From Anaerocolumna sp. MB42-C2 (GTDB taxonomy: Bacteria > Bacillota > Clostridia > Lachnospirales > Lachnospiraceae), in NCBI RefSeq assembly GCF_030913705.1, contig NZ_CP133190.1, positions 62,001 through 126,000 on the forward strand: DNA of 64,000 bases, given 5' to 3'. Both the position numbers and the translations under genes were made by a program. Positions 53,132-61,750 of this stretch are shown here, in pieces; the stretch's first letter is position 1; the number at the start of each line of letters is the position of its first letter. Under the pieces are notes generated by a model, which was given only the letters and a program-made list of their open reading frames with translations, did no database searches and was not told the origin of the DNA.

Positions 53132-54634
53132 ATGGAAATAATCATAGACAAGGCGGCTAAGCAGCCAATTTATATTCAAATTTATGAACAGATAAGGTTG
53201 ATGATAATTTCTGGCGAACTGGAAGAGGGAATCGTATTACCGCCGGAACGAAAACTGGCAGCTGAACTTGGTGTCAACCGAAGTACAATATTAAACGCAT
53301 ATAACCGCTTAAAAACGGATGAATTCATTGAAGCCAGAGTCGGGCAGGGAACCGTAGTATCTGTAAAAGCAGAAAATAGGAATGAAATTGTAAGTCCAAA
53401 ATGGAATCAGTTATTTAACAGTCGGCTGGATGACTTTAATAATAATATGATAGGCAGGTTGTTCCCATTGCTTGGGAAGAAAGACATTATTTCCTTTGCA
53501 CTTGGAATGGCTAGTCCGGATTTGATACCGGAATTACCTTTTGAGTCATTAGCGGACCTTACGAAAGCTAAGGCAAACAGAGAGATTTTATCACAGACAC
53601 CGGTGGCAGGAAATGAGGAGCTCAGAGAGAATATCTGCACACTATTGGCTAAAGAAAATATAAACAGTACACCTGAAGAAATTATGGTGTTAACAGGTTC
53701 ACAGCAGGGTATCGACATAGCAACCAGAATTTTAATTCAACCCGGTGACGTGGTAATTGTGGAAGCACCAACCTATTTTTTGGCATTAGAAAGTTTTAAA
53801 GCGGCAGGAGCAAAAATTATTGAGGTGCCAATAGATAATAATGGAATGTTGATGGATGGGATAGAACAGCTATTTATAAAATATCATCCAAAATGTATTT
53901 ACACTATCCCGAATTGTCAAAATCCATCCTCTTATTCCATGAGTTTGGAAAGGCGAAAGAAATTACTGGAACTGGCATATCGGTATGATGTTTTTATTTT
54001 GGAAGATGATGCGTACGCCGGTCTTGATTTTAAAGAAAAAACACTGCCTACGCTTTATCAGATGGATACAAACGGATATGTCCTTTTACTTAGAACTTTT
54101 TCAAAAACAATTTGTTCCGGTATAAGACTGGGTTATATGGCTGCGCATAAGAGAATGATAGCCCAGTGCTGTTATGTGAGGCAGAATATGGATATTCATC
54201 CCAATACTATATCGCAGTGGTTAATTTGTGAATATATAAAGGGCGGTACATATGAGACACATATGAAGAAAATAAAAGAAGAATATTTAAAAAAATGCAA
54301 TCTGATGCATAACGAATTATTAAACCATGCGCCAAAAGGTTTGACATGGTCTAAGCCATCCGGAGGTTATTATTTCTGGTGCCGTTTACCGAAAGAAGTA
54401 AGAACTTCAGAATTACTGGTATTATGTATCAGGGATGGAGTAGCCTTTATGCCTGGTATACCGTTTTTTACATATGAATGTGGTGAAAATTTCATGAGAC
54501 TTAATTTTACTACTCCTACAGCCGGGCAAATTCATAAGGGAATACCAATCTTATGTGCCAACATTAAAAAATTAATTAATACGGAGACAAAGGAAAACAG
54601 AGTAAGCCCAAGTAACTTTCTACCGCTCTATTGA
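53132..54634 (+). CDS. MocR-family regulator (GntR-aminotransferase)
   Basis: A 500-residue fusion. The N-terminal GntR winged helix (residues about 1-75) has QPIYIQIYEQIRLMIISGEL and LPPERKLAAELGVNRSTILNAYN. It is followed by a fold-type I aminotransferase domain with the PLP lysine in LRTFSKTICSGIRLGYM (about 330). Such proteins sense PLP or amino compounds and regulate nearby genes. The next gene encodes a related aminotransferase without HTH and is a likely target. A frame open to 53039 includes the promoter and is ignored. Confidence 0.85.
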   Translation: MEIIIDKAAKQPIYIQIYEQIRLMIISGELEEGIVLPPERKLAAELGVNRSTILNAYNRLKTDEFIEARVGQGTVVSVKAENRNEIVSPKWNQLFNSRLDDFNNNMIGRLFPLLGKKDIISFALGMASPDLIPELPFESLADLTKAKANREILSQTPVAGNEELRENICTLLAKENINSTPEEIMVLTGSQQGIDIATRILIQPGDVVIVEAPTYFLALESFKAAGAKIIEVPIDNNGMLMDGIEQLFIKYHPKCIYTIPNCQNPSSYSMSLERRKKLLELAYRYDVFILEDDAYAGLDFKEKTLPTLYQMDTNGYVLLLRTFSKTICSGIRLGYMAAHKRMIAQCCYVRQNMDIHPNTISQWLICEYIKGGTYETHMKKIKEEYLKKCNLMHNELLNHAPKGLTWSKPSGGYYFWCRLPKEVRTSELLVLCIRDGVAFMPGIPFFTYECGENFMRLNFTTPTAGQIHKGIPILCANIKKLINTETKENRVSPSNFLPLY

Positions 54635-54716
54635 AAATTTGCTGCCCCGATATTTTGTTAATAGTAAAACGACCGGTGTATCATCACCCTGTCGTCAGAC
54701 TCAGAATGGAGGATAT

Positions 54717-55886
54717 ATGAATACAACATACTCAGAACGGATACTTAAAACACCGAAATCGTTTATCAGGGAAATATTAAAGGTTACAGAAGAAAAAGAT
54801 ATTATCTCCTTTGCAGGAGGTCTGCCCAATCCGGTTTCTTTTCCGCAGGATATATTGCAGGAATCTATGAACCGTATTGTTAATGTGGAGGGAGCTAAAG
54901 CATTTCAATATTCTACAACAGAGGGCCTTAAACCATTACGGAAATATATTGCAGAGCGGTATGAAAAACTGCATAATTTGAAAGTCTCTGCCGAAGATAT
55001 TCTGATAACAACCGGATCGCAGCAAGGACTTGACTTGATGGGAAAAGTTATGGTAAATAAAGGAGATGTCATACTTCTTGAAAAACCTGGTTATCTGGGT
55101 GCGATTCAGTCTTTTAGTTTATATGAACCGAAATTTATTCAGATAGACCTTAAGGAGGACGGGTTAGATACGGATCAATTAGAACAGGAATTGAAAAAGC
55201 AGCAGGTAAAGTTAATCTATACAGTACCAAATTTTCAAAATCCAACCGGCCTTACCTATTCTAGGGAAAATCGAAAAAAAATCGCAGATATTCTGTCCGG
55301 GTATCCGGCTGTCTTAATAGAAGATGATCCATATGGCGATTTAAGTTTTGATGGGGAAACTTATCCGTATATATCAGATCACACATTAGAAAACGGAGTT
55401 CTGTTTGGTTCTTTTTCCAAGATTATAACACCGGGAATGCGTATCGGCTGGATCTGTACGAAAAACAGAGAACTAATGAGTCATCTGGTTACTGCCAAAC
55501 AGGCCGCTGATCTCCATACAAATATTTTTTCTCAATATCTTATAGATGATTATGTGCGACATAATGATGTGGATACACATATCCGTAAAATAAGCAGCCT
55601 ATATAAAGATCAGTGCAGAGCAATGTTAAATGCCATTGATAAATATTTTCCAAAGAATGTCCGGGTAACGAGGCCAAAGGGAGGTATGTTTCTCTGGGTT
55701 ACGCTGCCTGACGGAAAGAGTACCATGGACCTTTTTTATCATGCCCTGGAAAGAAAAGTGTCTTTTGTTCCGGGTAATCCTTTTTATGTATCAGGAGAGT
55801 ATTTTTCTACAATGCGGTTAAATTATACGAACTCAAGTAAGGAGCTGATAGAAGAGGGTATAAAAAGACTGGCTGATGTAATGTAA
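54717..55886 (+). CDS. PLP-dependent aminotransferase, LysN-like
   Basis: A 389-residue fold-type I aminotransferase. FAGGLPNPVSFPQDIL opens the domain, PNFQNPTGLTY is the PLP-contact loop, EDDPYGDL carries the cofactor aspartate, and the Schiff-base lysine is in FGSFSKIITPGMRIGW (about 235). The layout resembles 2-aminoadipate aminotransferases and related broad-specificity enzymes. AGGAG precedes the ATG. It lies 82 bases after the MocR-type gene and is probably co-transcribed. Confidence 0.85.
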   Translation: MNTTYSERILKTPKSFIREILKVTEEKDIISFAGGLPNPVSFPQDILQESMNRIVNVEGAKAFQYSTTEGLKPLRKYIAERYEKLHNLKVSAEDILITTGSQQGLDLMGKVMVNKGDVILLEKPGYLGAIQSFSLYEPKFIQIDLKEDGLDTDQLEQELKKQQVKLIYTVPNFQNPTGLTYSRENRKKIADILSGYPAVLIEDDPYGDLSFDGETYPYISDHTLENGVLFGSFSKIITPGMRIGWICTKNRELMSHLVTAKQAADLHTNIFSQYLIDDYVRHNDVDTHIRKISSLYKDQCRAMLNAIDKYFPKNVRVTRPKGGMFLWVTLPDGKSTMDLFYHALERKVSFVPGNPFYVSGEYFSTMRLNYTNSSKELIEEGIKRLADVM

Positions 55887-55940
55887 ACATTACTGCTATT
55901 TAGTAAATAATTAATAACTCACAGGAAGATTGATAAGCAG

Positions 55941-55992
55941 CCCCAATATAGAAATTGAAATATAATAATTCAATTTCTATATTGGGGCATTT
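55941..55992 (+). terminator. strong intrinsic terminator
   Basis: A 19-bp perfect stem, from CCCCAATATAGAAATTGAA (55941-55959) to its complement at 55969-55987, followed by CATTTT. Confidence 0.8.
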
Positions 55993-56030
55993 TCAAGTAA
56001 TCACCTGCGGTTGAATATATCATATATATA

Positions 56031-56194
56031 GTTACTGCTCACTCCCCTGCAAAAAGCGGCAGTTCCGTGAGTAATAACACTCTTCGCGATGCGCACAAAA
56101 CGAGGAGAAAGCGTTCCTACGCTGCAATTCTCACGGTTTCCTGTGACAATACACTCACAAAAAACACGTCGCGTTGTTGCCAGTGAACAGTAAC
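56031..56194. mobile_element. 164-bp MITE-like element, copy 2
   Basis: Starts GTTACTGCTCAC and ends GTGAACAGTAAC, inverted repeats of 12 bases with one mismatch. Flanked by TATATATA on both sides (56023-56030, 56195-56202), an 8-base target duplication as in copy 1, though this sequence is low-complexity. Same length as copy 1 and no open frame. It sits between the aminotransferase terminator and the deacetylase gene, 109 bases before the latter. Confidence 0.82.
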
Positions 56195-56303
56195 TATATA
56201 TATTATGAAATTAATTTTTTATAAAAATTATATATATTATTTTTCATCATAATGTGTTAAAATATTCCTAGTATAAATGAATGGTAATTAAAGGGGAAAA
56301 ATT

Positions 56304-57575
56304 TTGGACAAAGCAAAGCAGAATTGTAATAGTAGCTCCAATACTCCAAGAAACAACCGTGTTAAACGAATAAAGTTGTGCATTATTATCATTGCTTTGG
56401 TTTTATTAATTCTGCCGACTATCTTATGTATTGTATTGTTTTTTAGATTAAATTATATTCAAAAACAGTTAGATATCTTAATGATAGACAAGTATGGGGT
56501 GACTTATAGCAGCAAAAATTGTACCAGCAATGAAACTGTAACTTATTCGGCTACTACATATAAAAGCAGTGGGGGCGCTGGTTTAACAAAAAAGAAACCG
56601 ACGGAAGATAAAATTTCAGTATATGATAAATTACCTTCTCTTGAAGAAAATAGCAGGAGCGAGTATAATAATAACGGGCAGAACAATAGCCGCAATAAGA
56701 ACGGTAAAATGGATCAAAAAAAATCCATGGATCAAAATAAATCCAGGAACAAAAATAATTCAAAATATGCTGCAGTCGGGGTAATCGGCGGTACAGCGGT
56801 ATCTACTAAGAAAACCGGAAATACTGCGAATAAGGATAAAACATCCGATACTAAGGTCCGTTCAGATGGTGCCAAAGCTTCTGTTAAAGATACTGCCAAA
56901 AAATCAGACTTTGACAAATACAAAGATTTTGATAAAAAGACAGTATATATTACTTTTGATGACGGACCGAGTAAATATACGGATGATATCTTAAAAATTT
57001 TAACAGACTATAATGTGAAAGCAACTTTCTTTGTTATAGGCAAGGCGGATGAACATTCTAAAAAAATGTATAAAGAAATATTAAAAGAAGGCCATTCACT
57101 TGGGATGCACTCCTATTCCCATGACTACAATAAAATTTATAAATCAGCAGAAGATTTTGATAAGGACTTTACAAAGATAAGGGATTTGTTATATGATACT
57201 ACTGGATACTTTTCTTCTATTTATCGCTTTCCAGGTGGAAGCAGCAGTAGTGTTATGAAAGAAGATGTTTCTGTATTTATTAAATATCTGAACCAGAAAT
57301 CTGTTGTATATTTTGATTGGAATGTTGTGAGCGGAGACGCAACGGGAATGGATTATACTCCGAAACAATTGTATAACAACGTAATAAATGGAATTAAATT
57401 ACATAACAGATCCATTGTATTAATGCATGATACTGACATGAAAGAAAATTCAGTTAAATCCCTAAAGATGATATTAAAGACATTAACTGAACAAAGAGTA
57501 AAAATATTACCATTGAATGAAAATGTAACACCCATACAACAAGTAAAACTTAATTCAAATCTATCAAAAAAGTAA
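56304..57575 (+). CDS. membrane-anchored polysaccharide deacetylase
   Basis: A 423-residue protein. One N-terminal membrane segment (about residues 25-50) acts as an uncleaved anchor, followed by a low-complexity Asn/Lys/Ser linker (about 90-205) and a NodB domain. Catalytic motifs: TFDDGPS (metal Asp), HSYSHD (metal His pair), RFPGG and LMHD. Such enzymes deacetylate peptidoglycan or another surface glycan. The start is TTG with AAAGGGG upstream. The bactofilin gene follows 27 bases later. Confidence 0.88.
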   Translation: MDKAKQNCNSSSNTPRNNRVKRIKLCIIIIALVLLILPTILCIVLFFRLNYIQKQLDILMIDKYGVTYSSKNCTSNETVTYSATTYKSSGGAGLTKKKPTEDKISVYDKLPSLEENSRSEYNNNGQNNSRNKNGKMDQKKSMDQNKSRNKNNSKYAAVGVIGGTAVSTKKTGNTANKDKTSDTKVRSDGAKASVKDTAKKSDFDKYKDFDKKTVYITFDDGPSKYTDDILKILTDYNVKATFFVIGKADEHSKKMYKEILKEGHSLGMHSYSHDYNKIYKSAEDFDKDFTKIRDLLYDTTGYFSSIYRFPGGSSSSVMKEDVSVFIKYLNQKSVVYFDWNVVSGDATGMDYTPKQLYNNVINGIKLHNRSIVLMHDTDMKENSVKSLKMILKTLTEQRVKILPLNENVTPIQQVKLNSNLSKK

Positions 57576-57602
57576 TAGGAATTGTATTCAGGAGGATGAA
57601 AT

Positions 57603-58364
57603 ATGGGGTTTTTTAAGGATTTCAAGGACGATTTATCTCAGGCAGTAAATGAACTATTGCCAGAAGAAGTGTTTGATGGCGATGCGAAGGTTAATACTTT
57701 AGAAGATGGAGCAGAAGGAACAGATTCAGAAATTGCTGCTGAAGAGATAGCAGATTCAGATCTGGATGATGACAATGTAGACATGGATATTTTGGATGCC
57801 ATATTAACTACGGATGAAGATACAAAAGAAGAAAGTCAGGAAGAGAAAGAAGAAACAGAAAACGAATCTGATCAGGAAACTAAGAAAGATACTGACTCCA
57901 ATGAACCGCCCAGAGATAGCAGTGACGAAGTAACTGTAATAACCAAGGGAACTATACTAACCGGTAACATTACATCAGAAGGTTCTCTGGAAGTTATGGG
58001 TACAATAAAAGGTGATATCGAGTGTCAGGGTAAACTATCTATTGTTGGTTTAGTAACCGGAAATTGTATTGCGGCTGAAGTTTATATTGGGGCAAAACGC
58101 TTTGAGGGCAGTATTACCAGTGAAAGCAGTATAAAGGTTGGCCTTGGTACAGTGGTAATTGGTGATGTAACAGGCACTTCCTGTGTAATAGCGGGAGCTG
58201 TTAAAGGGGATGTGGATGTAAGCGGACCTATAATAATAGATTCTTCAGCAGTAATAAAGGGAAATATTAAAGCCCAATCCATCCAGGTCAATAATGGTGC
58301 TGTGATTGACGGTTTCTGTTCTTTATCCTATGCATCCATAGATATTGATAATATCTTTGAATAA
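57603..58364 (+). CDS. bactofilin (polymer-forming cytoskeletal protein)
   Basis: A 253-residue protein. The N-terminal 110 residues are very acidic (Glu/Asp-rich). The C-terminal half is the right-handed beta-helix bactofilin domain with glycine-valine-rich repeats (GTILTGNITSEGSLEVMGTI; GDVTGTSCVIAGAVKGDVDV). Bactofilins polymerise without nucleotide and place cell-wall enzymes, and here the gene sits next to a wall deacetylase. GGAGG precedes the ATG. The acidic extension is longer than the usual short tails. Confidence 0.88.
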   Translation: MGFFKDFKDDLSQAVNELLPEEVFDGDAKVNTLEDGAEGTDSEIAAEEIADSDLDDDNVDMDILDAILTTDEDTKEESQEEKEETENESDQETKKDTDSNEPPRDSSDEVTVITKGTILTGNITSEGSLEVMGTIKGDIECQGKLSIVGLVTGNCIAAEVYIGAKRFEGSITSESSIKVGLGTVVIGDVTGTSCVIAGAVKGDVDVSGPIIIDSSAVIKGNIKAQSIQVNNGAVIDGFCSLSYASIDIDNIFE

Positions 58365-58411
58365 TGGAAATCTTTGTTCGGATTAACGACTTCAATATCT
58401 AGAGCGGATTG

Positions 58412-58516
58412 TTGAAAGAATAAAATAAAATAGAAAGGACGCCACATTCTGATTCTTTCAACCTATTTTATTGTGGCAGTACCGCAGCAGCTGAGCGGTA
58501 TATAATGGGTGTTAAT
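58412..58516 (+). promoter_or_regulatory. pseudoknot-type leader before pyrH
   Basis: TTGAAAGAAT (58412-58421) pairs with ATTCTTTCAA (58452-58461); GCCACA (58441-58446) pairs with TGTGGC (58472-58477); the two stems interleave, forming an H-type pseudoknot. A third hairpin, TACCGC (58480-58485) / GCGGTA (58495-58500), ends just before AATGGGTGTTAATATG. A related leader with the same order lies before dxr (61641-61750). The GAAAGGA in the loop is also conserved. Either a cis-regulatory RNA or a small dispersed repeat; I do not recognise a known family. Confidence 0.6.
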
Positions 58517-59221
58517 ATGAACAGATATAAAAGAGTCTTACTGAAATTAAGCGGAGAGGCTTTGGCAGGAGATAAAAAAACCGGTTTTGATGAGACTACC
58601 TGCATAGCAGTAGCAAATCAGGTGAAACAGCTGGTAGAAGATGGCGTTGAAGTTGGAGTTGTAATTGGCGGCGGTAACTTCTGGCGGGGAAGGACAAGTG
58701 AAACGATTGATCGCACAAAAGCAGATCAGATTGGTATGCTTGCAACTGTCATGAATTGTATTTATGTTTCTGAAATTTTTCGGCATGTCGGAATGAATAC
58801 GCAGATTCTAACACCTTTTGAATGTGGCAGCATGACCAAACTTTTCTCTAAGGATAGAGCTAACAAGTACTTTAACAAAGGCATGGTAGTTTTTTTAGCA
58901 GGCGGTACCGGTCATCCTTATTTCTCCACGGATACCGGTGTAGTTCTGCGTGCAGTTGAATTGGATGCAGATGTTATTTTAATGGCGAAAGCTGTTGATG
59001 GTGTTTATGACAGTGATCCAAAAAAGAATCCGAATGCAAAGAGATTTGATGAAATCAGTTTACAGGAAGCCCTGGACCGTAAGCTTGCTGTAGTAGATCT
59101 ATCAGCAACTGTTCTTAGCTTGGAAAACAAGATGCCAATGCTTGTATTTGCCCTTGAAGAAGAGAATAGTATTGTAAAAGCAGTTCGCGGTGATTTTAAA
59201 GGAACCAGAGTAACTGTATAG
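58517..59221 (+). CDS. pyrH: UMP kinase
   Basis: A 234-residue amino-acid-kinase-fold UMP kinase. KRVLLKLSGEALAG is the N-terminal signature, GGGNFWRG the phosphate loop, and GTGHPYFSTDTGVVLRA a further family block. It phosphorylates UMP to UDP for pyrimidine nucleotides. I take the ATG giving MNRYKR; four codons upstream is another ATG. No normal Shine-Dalgarno precedes either; only a weak GGTG lies within reach. It is followed by frr, as is common. Confidence 0.95.
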   Translation: MNRYKRVLLKLSGEALAGDKKTGFDETTCIAVANQVKQLVEDGVEVGVVIGGGNFWRGRTSETIDRTKADQIGMLATVMNCIYVSEIFRHVGMNTQILTPFECGSMTKLFSKDRANKYFNKGMVVFLAGGTGHPYFSTDTGVVLRAVELDADVILMAKAVDGVYDSDPKKNPNAKRFDEISLQEALDRKLAVVDLSATVLSLENKMPMLVFALEEENSIVKAVRGDFKGTRVTV

Positions 59222-59312
59222 TAAACGTATTAGCGACTATTCAGCCGCTTAAGATCAACAAATATTGGGATGAACTGAATAGGTGCGAAAATATATCATT
59301 GGAGGAATTATT

Positions 59313-59867
59313 ATGGATTCAAGAATCGAACAATACGAAAGCAAAATGATGAAATCTCTAGATAATTTAAAAGAGGAATTTTCAACGATACGTGCAGGAA
59401 GAGCAAATCCGCATTTGTTGGATAAGATTAGGGTAGATTACTACGGAACACCGTCAACTCTTCAATCCGTGGCTAATATTTCAGTACCGGAACCAAGAAT
59501 TATTCAGATACAGCCGTGGGAGAGCAAGTTGATCAAAGAAATTGAAAAAGCTATCATGGCCTCCGATTTAGGTTTAACACCTAATAATGATGGTAAAGTT
59601 ATTCGTTTAATTTTCCCTGAATTAACAGAGGAAAGAAGAAAAGATTTGGTTAAAGATGTTAAAAAGAGGGCGGAAAATGCGAAAGTAGCAATTCGTAACA
59701 TAAGAAGAGATGCAAATGATGCCATTAAGAAAATGAATAAAAACAGTGAAATTTCCGAAGATGAAGTAAAAGTGTTGGAGGACAGCATCCAAAAAGTGAC
59801 AGATAAATATATTAATGATATAGACAAGACGACGGAAGATAAATCTAAAGAAATTCTGACTGTATAA
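59313..59867 (+). CDS. frr: ribosome recycling factor
   Basis: A 184-residue RRF, full length. IRAGRANPHLLDKIRVDYYGTPSTLQS and the C-terminal helix with EERRKDLVKDVKKRAENAKVAIRNIRRDAN are diagnostic. It splits post-termination ribosomes with EF-G. TTGGAGG precedes the ATG; the longer frame to 59283 has no ribosome site. Confidence 0.96.
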   Translation: MDSRIEQYESKMMKSLDNLKEEFSTIRAGRANPHLLDKIRVDYYGTPSTLQSVANISVPEPRIIQIQPWESKLIKEIEKAIMASDLGLTPNNDGKVIRLIFPELTEERRKDLVKDVKKRAENAKVAIRNIRRDANDAIKKMNKNSEISEDEVKVLEDSIQKVTDKYINDIDKTTEDKSKEILTV

Positions 59868-59879
59868 GAATTTAAAAGA

Positions 59880-59923
59880 GGGGCTGTTGCAAGTGAAATA
59901 ACACGATGAATAGCAACAGTCCC
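59880..59923 (+). promoter_or_regulatory. hairpin between frr and uppS
   Basis: GGGGCTGTTGC (59880-59890) pairs with GCAACAGTCCC (59913-59923), 11 pairs with one G-U. No T tract follows, so it is more likely a processing or stability element than a full terminator. Confidence 0.5.
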
Positions 59924-59952
59924 TTAACTACGAATATTATTTGGAGGTCTCC

Positions 59953-60678
59953 ATGGGAGATAATTATGATCAGGAGGGTATGAAAATACCGGAACATGTT
60001 GCTATTATACTAGACGGCAACGGCCGTTGGGCTAAAAAGAAATTAATGCCCAGGAATTATGGGCATGCGCAAGGTAGTAAAAATGTAGAAAAGATTTGTG
60101 AAGAGGCATATCACATGGGCGTAAAATATTTGACGGTATACGCGTTTTCTACGGAGAATTGGACCAGACCACAGGATGAGGTCGATACACTTATGAAATT
60201 GCTGCGAAGTTACATGAAAGATTGTCTAAAAACAAGCAGTAAAAATAATATGAAAGTAAGAATATTAGGGGATATTTCCAAATTAAACAAGGATATAAAA
60301 GAGAGTATTTTAGAGTTGGAAAAAGCATCAGCAGAGAATACAGGACTAAACTTTCAGGTAGCTTTGAATTATGGCGGCAGAGATGAGATTATTAGAAGTA
60401 TCAAAAAAGTCGCGGCAGATGTAAAAAGTGACAAAATAAGTTTAGATGATATAGATGAAAATAGCTTTAAGGATTATTTGGATACCAAGGGAATACCCGA
60501 TCCGGACCTTTTGATCAGAACAAGCGGAGAACAGAGGATTTCTAATTTTTTATTATGGCAGATGGCTTACACGGAATTTTACTTTACAAATACATTATGG
60601 CCTGACTTTGATAAGAATGAATTAAGGAAGGCATTTGAATACTACAATAGTAGAAATAGAAGATTTGGTGCGGTATAA
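59953..60678 (+). CDS. uppS: undecaprenyl diphosphate synthase
   Basis: A 241-residue cis-prenyltransferase. LDGNGRWAKKK near residue 20 holds the catalytic Asp and pyrophosphate-binding Arg; RTSGEQRISNFLLWQMAYTEF near 190 is the C-terminal signature. It makes the C55 lipid carrier for cell-wall synthesis. GGAGG is followed by the chosen ATG. cdsA starts 15 bases after the stop. Confidence 0.95.
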   Translation: MGDNYDQEGMKIPEHVAIILDGNGRWAKKKLMPRNYGHAQGSKNVEKICEEAYHMGVKYLTVYAFSTENWTRPQDEVDTLMKLLRSYMKDCLKTSSKNNMKVRILGDISKLNKDIKESILELEKASAENTGLNFQVALNYGGRDEIIRSIKKVAADVKSDKISLDDIDENSFKDYLDTKGIPDPDLLIRTSGEQRISNFLLWQMAYTEFYFTNTLWPDFDKNELRKAFEYYNSRNRRFGAV

Positions 60679-60693
60679 TAGGAGGAAGAGTAT

Positions 60694-61491
60694 ATGTTTT
60701 GGGTAAGATTCCGTAGTTCCGTAATTCTTGTTATCATTGCAGTAAGTACACTTATATTAGGCGGAGATGTATTGTTTTCTGCAATTTTGGCTATTTCACT
60801 CATAGGTATGATGGAGTTATACCGGACCATGAAGTTAAATAAATCTCTTATTGCAATTCTTGGTTACTCAGCAGCTGTATTATTTGATCTTATTATAAAG
60901 TTTCACATGGATAAGTATAATATGCTGTTTATCATCCTGTTCTTATTGTTACTAATGATGATTTATGTATTTACTTATCCTAAATACCACGTAGAGGAAA
61001 TATCAATGATATTTTTTGGTTTATTTTATGTGGCAGTTATGCTTAGTTTTGTATATCAGGTAAGAATGCTTAATGATGGGTTTATACTGGTATGGCTGAT
61101 TTTTATCGGAGCCTGGGGTTCCGATACCTGTGCTTACTGTGTGGGTATTCTTATAGGTAAACACAAAATATTACCAAAATTAAGTCCTAAAAAATCTCTT
61201 GAGGGTTGTATCGGTGGCGTACTTGGAGCGGCGCTTTTAGGTTTTATCTACGCGGTTGTTTTTAGAAACAGGATTGCAGGGGATGGAAATCCTCAAATAG
61301 CTTATGCAATAATATGTGCTATTTCAAGTATTATTTCCCAACTAGGTGATTGGGCGGCTTCTGCTATTAAAAGGAATCATAATATTAAAGATTATGGTAA
61401 TTTAATTCCTGGGCATGGTGGTATCTTAGATCGTTTTGACAGTATTATTTTTGTAGCTCCGGTAGTTTATATGTTATCCAATATGATATGA
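60694..61491 (+). CDS. cdsA: phosphatidate cytidylyltransferase
   Basis: A 265-residue polytopic membrane enzyme making CDP-diacylglycerol. The C-terminal signature GHGGILDRFDSIIFVAPVVY is complete, and SPKKSLEGCIGG precedes it. About seven hydrophobic segments. AGGAGG lies before the ATG. Confidence 0.93.
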   Translation: MFWVRFRSSVILVIIAVSTLILGGDVLFSAILAISLIGMMELYRTMKLNKSLIAILGYSAAVLFDLIIKFHMDKYNMLFIILFLLLLMMIYVFTYPKYHVEEISMIFFGLFYVAVMLSFVYQVRMLNDGFILVWLIFIGAWGSDTCAYCVGILIGKHKILPKLSPKKSLEGCIGGVLGAALLGFIYAVVFRNRIAGDGNPQIAYAIICAISSIISQLGDWAASAIKRNHNIKDYGNLIPGHGGILDRFDSIIFVAPVVYMLSNMI

Positions 61492-61640
61492 TTATAGAAT
61501 TATGAAAAGAGAAAATTCAATACGAACCGGAGAGACATATAAACTGTTTCTTCGGTTGTAATCATTTAAAATACATTCGGAAAAATATAACAGTAACAAA
61601 TATTCAGTTCTGGTGTAATATATATGATAGGGCGTTAGTG

Positions 61641-61747
61641 TGAAAGAAAATATAATAAACGAAAGGAATGCCACATATTGATTCTTTCAACCTTTTTATT
61701 TGTGGCAGTAACACATCTGTGAGCAGATGTGTTATGCAATGGGTATT
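61641..61747 (+). promoter_or_regulatory. pseudoknot-type leader before dxr
   Basis: TGAAAGAA (61641-61648) pairs with TTCTTTCA (61682-61689); TGCCACA (61669-61675) pairs with TGTGGCA (61701-61707), interleaved as before pyrH. The third hairpin is TAACACATCTG (61709-61719) / CAGATGTGTTA (61724-61734), different in sequence from the pyrH copy but kept as a stem. AATGGGTATTATG follows. Confidence 0.6.
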
Positions 61748-61750
61748 ATG

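Noticed and set aside
58440..58516. T-box or known metabolite riboswitch before pyrH
   Set aside because: No T-box AGGGUGGNACC motif and no terminator; the shared dxr copy argues for a different element.
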